Assembly (NCBI GenBank): GCA_033296885.1
Contig: MU864131.1
Span: 1-14,661 of the forward strand
Length of the DNA: 14,661 bases
Source of the DNA: Triangularia verruculosa
Taxonomy: Eukaryota > Ascomycota > Sordariomycetes > Sordariales > Podosporaceae
Direction: 5' to 3'
The notes under the pieces were generated by a model that ran no database searches, was not told the origin of the DNA, and saw only the letters and a list, made by a program, of their open reading frames with translations. The translations under genes were made by a program, and so were the position numbers. Below are positions 10,001 to 14,661 of the stretch, piece by piece; within the stretch, counting starts at the first letter, position 1; every line of letters starts with the position of its first letter.

Positions 10001-11828
10001 TTATTATACGGAACTAATAAGAGTTTAATCCAGTATTTTCTAACTAAAAAGCCCTAAATTTCTTATTTAAAAAAATCCGTCGTATAATCTAATCCTTATA
10101 TCTATAAAGCTAATTATTCTAGCCTTCGGTAAAAAAAGAATATCCTATATCGTCCTCCTTAACCGTATCTAATAACTTATCCTAAAGAACTTTAGAAAAA
10201 AAGTCTTTAATATAGCTAAGAAAAACTAGCTTTTAAATCGTATAATCGATTTACTTAATTAATATATATAATATCTTAACAAAACTATTAATAGTAAAAG
10301 AAATATTTTAATATATAACTTTAATACCGTTAAAAGCTAAGTACCTTTATAATAGTATTTCACTATTAATTTTAAAACTATATAATCTAGACTCTAGGAT
10401 CTAATCTATTAGTATAGACTACCTATCCTTATAAAGTTTAATTATAAAGTATAAAACCTTAATTCGTATAATATTAAAAAGCCTATCTATATTCCCTTTA
10501 TTATTGATAACTTTATAGAAAAACTATTATACTATAAAAACCCGGCTTAATATAATTATACCGGATAATATCCTAGTATAATCGGAAAGTAATAACTATC
10601 CACTATCCTCTTTTAATCTTAAAATAATTAAAGTAAAGAGAAGGGGGCTTTTATAAGTTAAATTAGGTAGTAGATAGTCGAAAAGAGAAATAATAAAATC
10701 CAATAAAGTTCGATCTAATTTCCGTCATATAATATCCTCCTTATTAATAAATACTATTATTATAGTATTAAATCGCCTAATTACTTTATTTAATAATTGT
10801 TTTTATTAAAAGGTAAGTAAAAATCTAAGCCGGTCCTTTTCCTCCTAAGTAACTATATAAAAGAGGTATCTAAAAATTCTCTTCCAAATAAAAGCATACT
10901 TTTCTACTATATAAAGCTCTAACTTAAATCTAAAAGGCTATTTCGGCTTCTTATCTATAGACTTTTTATTTATCTTAAAAAAAATAGTAATTCCAATATT
11001 ATATATTAATTAACTAATTATATTAAAAGTAATATTATAAATATAGTCCTAAACTACTATAAGTACCTTCTTCCTCTAACTTTCAGTACCTTCAGCCTAG
11101 TCTTTATTAACTTCGAAAAAAACCATATAACGAAGCTCCTCCTTATTAAAGGACCTAAGGTATTAAGTCCAATCTATCCTTATAACCTATAGATTAGAAG
11201 CTAGTTTATCCTCGTTTATAACTATAACCTTAGTTCTCTATTTAAATAAGTTACTTATCGTACGTAAAGTTAAAAGAAAAGCGTTATCTTTATTTTCCCG
11301 CTCTTATATAACAGTATCGTTTATTATATTAAATAAGAGAGTTATTAATAAAACTACCTAAATAATAACTTTAAAATAACCAGTATCCCGCTAATTTTAG
11401 AAAAAATACTAATATAATATACCTATTTTCTAAAGTACTTCCTACTGTTTTATAGCTTTAATATTACCACCTTTAATATTAGAATTAACCTAGCTATAAT
11501 TTATATAATAATATTCTTATATCCGCTATTTAATAATAATAATATATAAATAGTTTTTATATTTTAAATTATAAAAGATTAATAAACTAAATTCAGGAAT
11601 AATAGAAATAGGTAATTAGGGAAGTTAAAAATACTCTAGGTCTTATTAATTCCTCTATTTAGTAAAAAAGTCTTTACACTTTTATATAATTTATCCCCGC
11701 TAATTTAGCTTAATAACTTAGCAGTACTTCGTACGAAAATAGGTTATAACTTTATTAATAAGAACCTTAGTTTTATAATTTTTATAAATAAAAATAAAAT
11801 AGGGATAAATAACTATAAAAGGATCTAT
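7028..11828 (-). pseudogene. RIP-degraded telomere-linked RecQ-type helicase, copy 2 (truncated)
   Basis: Same gene as 115-5240, with presumed start ATA at 11828-11826. This copy has no frameshift at the Walker A site: the frame continues from the start down to the truncation point, interrupted by RIP-type stops. Walker A is better preserved here (GIGSRKSL at about 8969-8946, presumably ex-GIGSGKSL), followed by TFLLPIYYTP. Other motifs are the same as in copy 1 but more eroded; the DECH box is again unrecognisable without undoing C-to-T and G-to-A changes. The last ~108 codons seen in copy 1 are missing because the duplicated unit begins within the gene. It cannot make a protein. RecQ helicases unwind DNA in the 3'-5' direction, and the telomere-linked branch is typically subtelomeric and multicopy. 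Confidence 0.8.
7380..7799 (-). repeat. 34-codon repeats in helicase tail, copy 2
   Basis: Equivalent of 793-1212 in copy 1. The repeated Arg-Thr core is now mostly CGTATA or ATATAA (about 7476, 7578 and 7680), but the 102-base spacing is unchanged. No indels separate the two copies here. Confidence 0.6.
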
Positions 11829-12605
11829 AATAATAGTAATTAATAATTAATAATTATAAGAAAAGAGGTTTATACGATATAAGAGAAAAAAAGGGGTAAG
11901 ATACGGTTAAATTAAAGTTAATTATTAAGCCGGAGATCGGGGTTTAAATATATAAACTAATCTACTTGCCGTACGATTTTAGAAATAATTTTTACGGATT
12001 ACTGGGAGGAAGAGGAGGAAAGAAAAAAAGGGGGCTTCCGAACGGAGGAAGGTAATTATATTTATTGCTATTAGCGGATTCTTAGGAGGAAGAAAGGGAA
12101 AAAAGAAAAGAGGATAAAGATATAAGAAAGAGAACCCTTTACGACCGTACGATAATTAATAATAAAAAGATATAATAAAGGAGAATACTTTACGACTGTA
12201 CGGTAATTAATAAAAGAGAGATTTATAGAAGGAGAACCCTTTTTAATAGATAGTAATTAATGGTGGGGAGATATAATAAAGGAGAATCCTTTATAACTAT
12301 ACGGTAATTAATAATAAGAAGATTCTATTAAGTAAAGCGCTTTACGACCGTATAGTAGTTAATAATAAAGATATTTAATAATATAAGAGGTTTATATAAT
12401 ATATCGTATAATAAAGTCTAAATAATTTTTTATTATATAATGTCGTTACGGTAATTAATATATAAGGTCTTTAAAAGGAATCAGTACCTAGACCGGAATC
12501 TAGGAATAACTATTTAATAATTTAATAGTTAATAGATATAATTTCTTCGAAAGATTATACGTTTAATTTTGATTAAAAACCTTTTTTCTAAATAAATTAA
12601 ACTCT
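11829..12605. promoter_or_regulatory. Divergent intergenic region, copy 2
   Basis: Equivalent to 5241-6017 and of identical length (777 bases). Several CGTACG-containing repeat cores are better preserved here than in copy 1 (for example ACCGTACG at about 12145). No promoter element can be assigned with confidence. Confidence 0.55.
12135..12386. repeat. Five 51-bp tandem repeats, copy 2
   Basis: Same array as 5547-5798. Units begin at about 12135, 12186, 12237, 12287 and 12338 with CCCTTTACGACCGTACG or mutated forms. Keeping all five units without length change argues that the duplication is recent relative to minisatellite turnover. Confidence 0.75.
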
Positions 12606-13236
12606 ATAAACTTTTAAATAATATTAACAATTAAAATTATAACTCTCGCCAATAACTCTACCCTTATATAGATCGAAGATAACGAGAAAATAATTCTCTT
12701 TCATATAAACTCCTAAGAGATTCGCGACTATATAGGAATACTCGCTCAAAATATAAGTCCCCCCGAATCGTATAATATTATAAACTCTATACTAACATAT
12801 CTAGGACCAATAATATAGTATATCTAATATACCGTTATCCGATATTAAAATTCGGAAATCTCAAATAAATATAAAGAGGGTAGTTACTAAGCTTAGCTAT
12901 TTAAATACGCTCTTTATTTAAAGCCGGAGTAAGGAAATAAAGGAACCTTATAAAGCCTATCGAAATAATCTTAATAAAGGGCCCTTTACTTCCTATATTT
13001 ATATAGTTAGTTTTTTCGGTAATTACTATAGAAATTACAAATAACAGGATTATACAGCTAAATATACTCTCTCCGAGTAAAATAAAACTATAAGTAACGA
13101 AGTTACCGTCGTATAAAGTAGCCGTAAAGAAGGCCGGAAAAGGGGTAACTATAGTCGTAGTCGTAGCCGTAGTAAACGTAGTAGAAGTACTACCCAAAAG
13201 CAGCTTACCATTAACTTAACTAGAGATAATAATTAA
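12606..13236 (+). pseudogene. Divergent RGG-box / Cys-motif protein relic, copy 2
   Basis: Equivalent of 6018-6669, with presumed start ATA at 12606-12608 and end TAA at 13234-13236. Both Cys codons of the C-x2-C motif are now TAT/TAC (Tyr), and most RGG codons are changed by G-to-A. However, CAA (13195) and CAG (13201) survive where copy 1 has stops, which shows the original frame ran through to the IDLTGD-like end. The RGG stretch is seven codons shorter than in copy 1. The opposite strand has a 98-codon open frame at 12901-13197; it is an antisense by-product of mutated Arg-Gly codons. Confidence 0.5.
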
Positions 13237-13594
13237 AAAAATAAAGTCGTACAGTTAAAAAAAATATCTTTAATCTTTATATAATAAAGATTACCGTATA
13301 ATAAAGTAAACAAGGGTCTACCCTATTAAACCCATCTTCACCTAAAACCCTCTAACTTCCCCTCTACGTATCTCTTTCCATAACTCTCGTACAATAGTGC
13401 AAATGCGACTATTAAATACAGCTTATCGAGATGATTATAATAATGCTTTATTTGTAAATTTTAGTACAGAAAAGTTCAATGGACCGTACAATTGAAATTT
13501 TTAACGGACTCTACCCCCTATTTCTAAAGTGGAGACTTTTTTTTACGGACGATTTCAACGGACTCTACTACAGTCCATCGGAGAATAATAGATA
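13237..13594. other. Non-coding right end of copy 2
   Basis: Equivalent of 6670-7027: no gene. It carries the AATGGAC / AACGGACTCTAC direct repeats (about 13478-13568), the GGACT-N7-AGTCC hairpin (13560-13576) and the shared end ATAGATA (13594). Immediately beyond this point the sequence changes to non-repeated, GC-normal DNA. Confidence 0.65.
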
Positions 13595-14275
13595 AGTATG
13601 AGCCGCATACAGGCCTAAGGGCCCTATAGCGGTAGGCACTTACACTACTCTTCTAATACAGCGGAATTAACATATACGATACCTAAAGCTCGCTACTAGG
13701 GTACTGGGCTACAGTACCTTATAGGTACTATATAACAAAGAATATAGGTAGTAACCTTCTTTATTTATAGAGCTAGCCTTCTATAATCCAATTGTATCCT
13801 CTGTAGTAGGGTTCATACTCGACCTCTACCACATACCCACCGAGGTCCTTCCAGGGCCTCGCACGCCAGGGCGGGCAGATGAGCCAGAGTACCGCTTGCC
13901 GGACCCCGATTTTAGTGAGAGTTACTGAAGTAGCGACTCACGCCCATACAAATCTTCACCCAAACCGCCCCCCCCTTTTTGCAAAGTGCGGGTCAACGTA
14001 AGCTTAAGGCTTAGCCCTTTTAACTAGTGGTGGATATAGACTTTATAAGCTTAAATATAAACTTATAGCCATTTTGGCCCACTGGTTAGCCCGATGCAAG
14101 CTTTTAAAGTGGCCTCTAGCACGGAGTGGGGCCCGTGCGCAGGTGCCGGGTAAATACTCGGTGATAGGTAAGCTTTTCGGGTAAAGGCTTGGCCGAATCC
14201 TCCGATCCTTCATACCTATAACCACGTAGTATTACAGCTGCCAGTCCACTGTAAATTAGGCCTCACAGAGACCTA
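13595..14275. other. GC-normal island without RIP, no recognised gene
   Basis: About 680 bases of balanced composition with abundant CA and TG, sharply bounded by the RIP-mutated block on the left and extremely AT-rich DNA on the right. It opens with the small hairpin GTATG-AGCCG-CATAC (13596-13610). AGGCCTAA (13611-13618) has an inverted partner TTAGGCCT (14256-14263). Four AAGCTT words occur between about 14000 and 14175. A 60-codon minus-strand frame (14225-14043) has no recognisable domain and I do not call it a gene. A TRGYNNANNNG-type pol III A-box fits at 14075-14085 with a weak B-box-like GGCCGAATCC at 14191-14200. It could be a young or single-copy insertion, a solo LTR or a SINE-like element. 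Confidence 0.5.
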
Positions 14276-14661
14276 TTTTTACAATATTATACTTTATATA
14301 TCTTTAATTATTAATACTATTTTAATTTATAAAAAATAAATACTTATTAATTTATCTAAATTTAAATATAAATATAAAATATTATTTAATTATATTTATT
14401 AATCTTTAAAATTTATATCTTTTATAAAAAAAAAAACTTTATAAGATTTTTTTTTATAATACTATATTTAACTTTAATTTTCTTTATAACTTAATATTAT
14501 TAGTTAAAAATATATTATATAATCTTATATTTTTATTATATATATATTTTTTAATTATCGAGTTTATTAATATATATACTATAATAATATAATTTAATTC
14601 TTTTAAATACTTTTTTTAATATATTATTTAATATTATATTAATAATTACTTTATTAGTTAA
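14276..14661. other. Extremely AT-rich right flank, no gene seen
   Basis: Almost only A and T, with a single CG and homopolymer runs of up to about 12 (for example A runs near 14427 and T runs near 14447). There is no frame, no similarity to the duplicated block and no RNA gene. It is compatible with ancient, saturated RIP or centromere/subtelomere-like heterochromatin. Confidence 0.6.

Larger units (their letters stand above)
7028..13594. repeat. Copy 2 of the block, left-truncated, in direct tandem
   Basis: Starts abruptly with sequence equivalent to base 441 of copy 1 and continues to the same right end (ATAGATA at 13594). There is no spacer after copy 1: the last shared base of copy 1 is 7027. 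The truncation removes about 108 codons from the C-terminal end of the helicase relic. RIP is generally deeper than in copy 1 for 7030-9000. For example, the CGTACG motifs of the helicase tail are mostly CGTATA or TATATA here. Confidence 0.93.

Noticed and set aside
12901..13197. 98-codon minus-strand open frame rich in Thr
   Set aside because: It is antisense to the RGG-box gene. Its Thr-rich start is the complement of mutated Arg-Gly codons, and copy 1 gives a Pro/Arg-rich frame there instead.
97..13594. LINE or LTR retrotransposon reading
   Set aside because: The shared right end with a truncated left end first suggested a LINE, but the main frame is minus-strand RecQ helicase with no reverse transcriptase, integrase or RNase H motifs seen, and no LTRs flank the block.
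14043..14225. 60-codon minus-strand open frame in the island
   Set aside because: Short, no recognised domain, no upstream context, and the length is unremarkable for GC-normal sequence.
13595..14661. Telomere repeat array expected beside a telomere-linked helicase
   Set aside because: No runs of TTAGGG or CCCTAA are present; isolated CTAAGGG-like words do not form an array.
14276..14661. Mitochondrial DNA
   Set aside because: Composition alone suggested it, but there is no mitochondrial gene or tRNA, and it is contiguous with RIP-mutated nuclear-type repeats.

Overview
The window looks like a heterochromatic, probably subtelomeric, accessory region of a filamentous ascomycete (Pezizomycotina). 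Most of it is very AT-rich. CA and TG dinucleotides are scarce while CG is retained, and the repeated copies differ almost only by C/T and G/A transitions. That is the footprint of repeat-induced point mutation (RIP). No intact gene is present, but reading frames can be followed because many stops in one copy are CAA, CAG or TGG in the other, or sit where RIP would make them.

Layout: 1-96 is AT-rich flank and 97-113 is an A17 tract. Copy 1 of a duplicated block runs to 7027. Copy 2 (7028-13594) follows head to tail and starts inside the block, at the equivalent of base 441. A GC-normal island without RIP occupies 13595-14275, and extremely AT-rich sequence fills 14276-14661.

Each block carries the same two-gene module. 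On the minus strand is a very large gene (115-5240; truncated copy 7028-11828) that decodes as a RecQ-type DEAD/H helicase of the fungal telomere-linked-helicase kind. It has an N-terminal C2H2 finger, a long conserved middle domain, a C-terminal helicase, and a tail with 34-residue repeats. On the plus strand, divergently oriented, is a gene of about 215 codons (6018-6669; 12606-13236). It ends with a Cys-x2-Cys motif, an Arg-Gly-Gly-rich stretch and a short IDLTGD motif resembling a SUMO-interaction motif. The 777-bp space between the two starts holds five imperfect 51-bp tandem repeats. Beyond the plus-strand gene, about 355 bp of non-coding DNA carries short direct repeats and a hairpin just before the block end.

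The module (helicase, divergent RGG/Cys protein, repeat-bearing shared promoter, structured end) behaves as one duplicating unit. Whether it is a mobile element or a subtelomeric repeat cannot be decided from this window. Gene identities rest on reading degenerate frames by eye and on remembered family features, not on searches.
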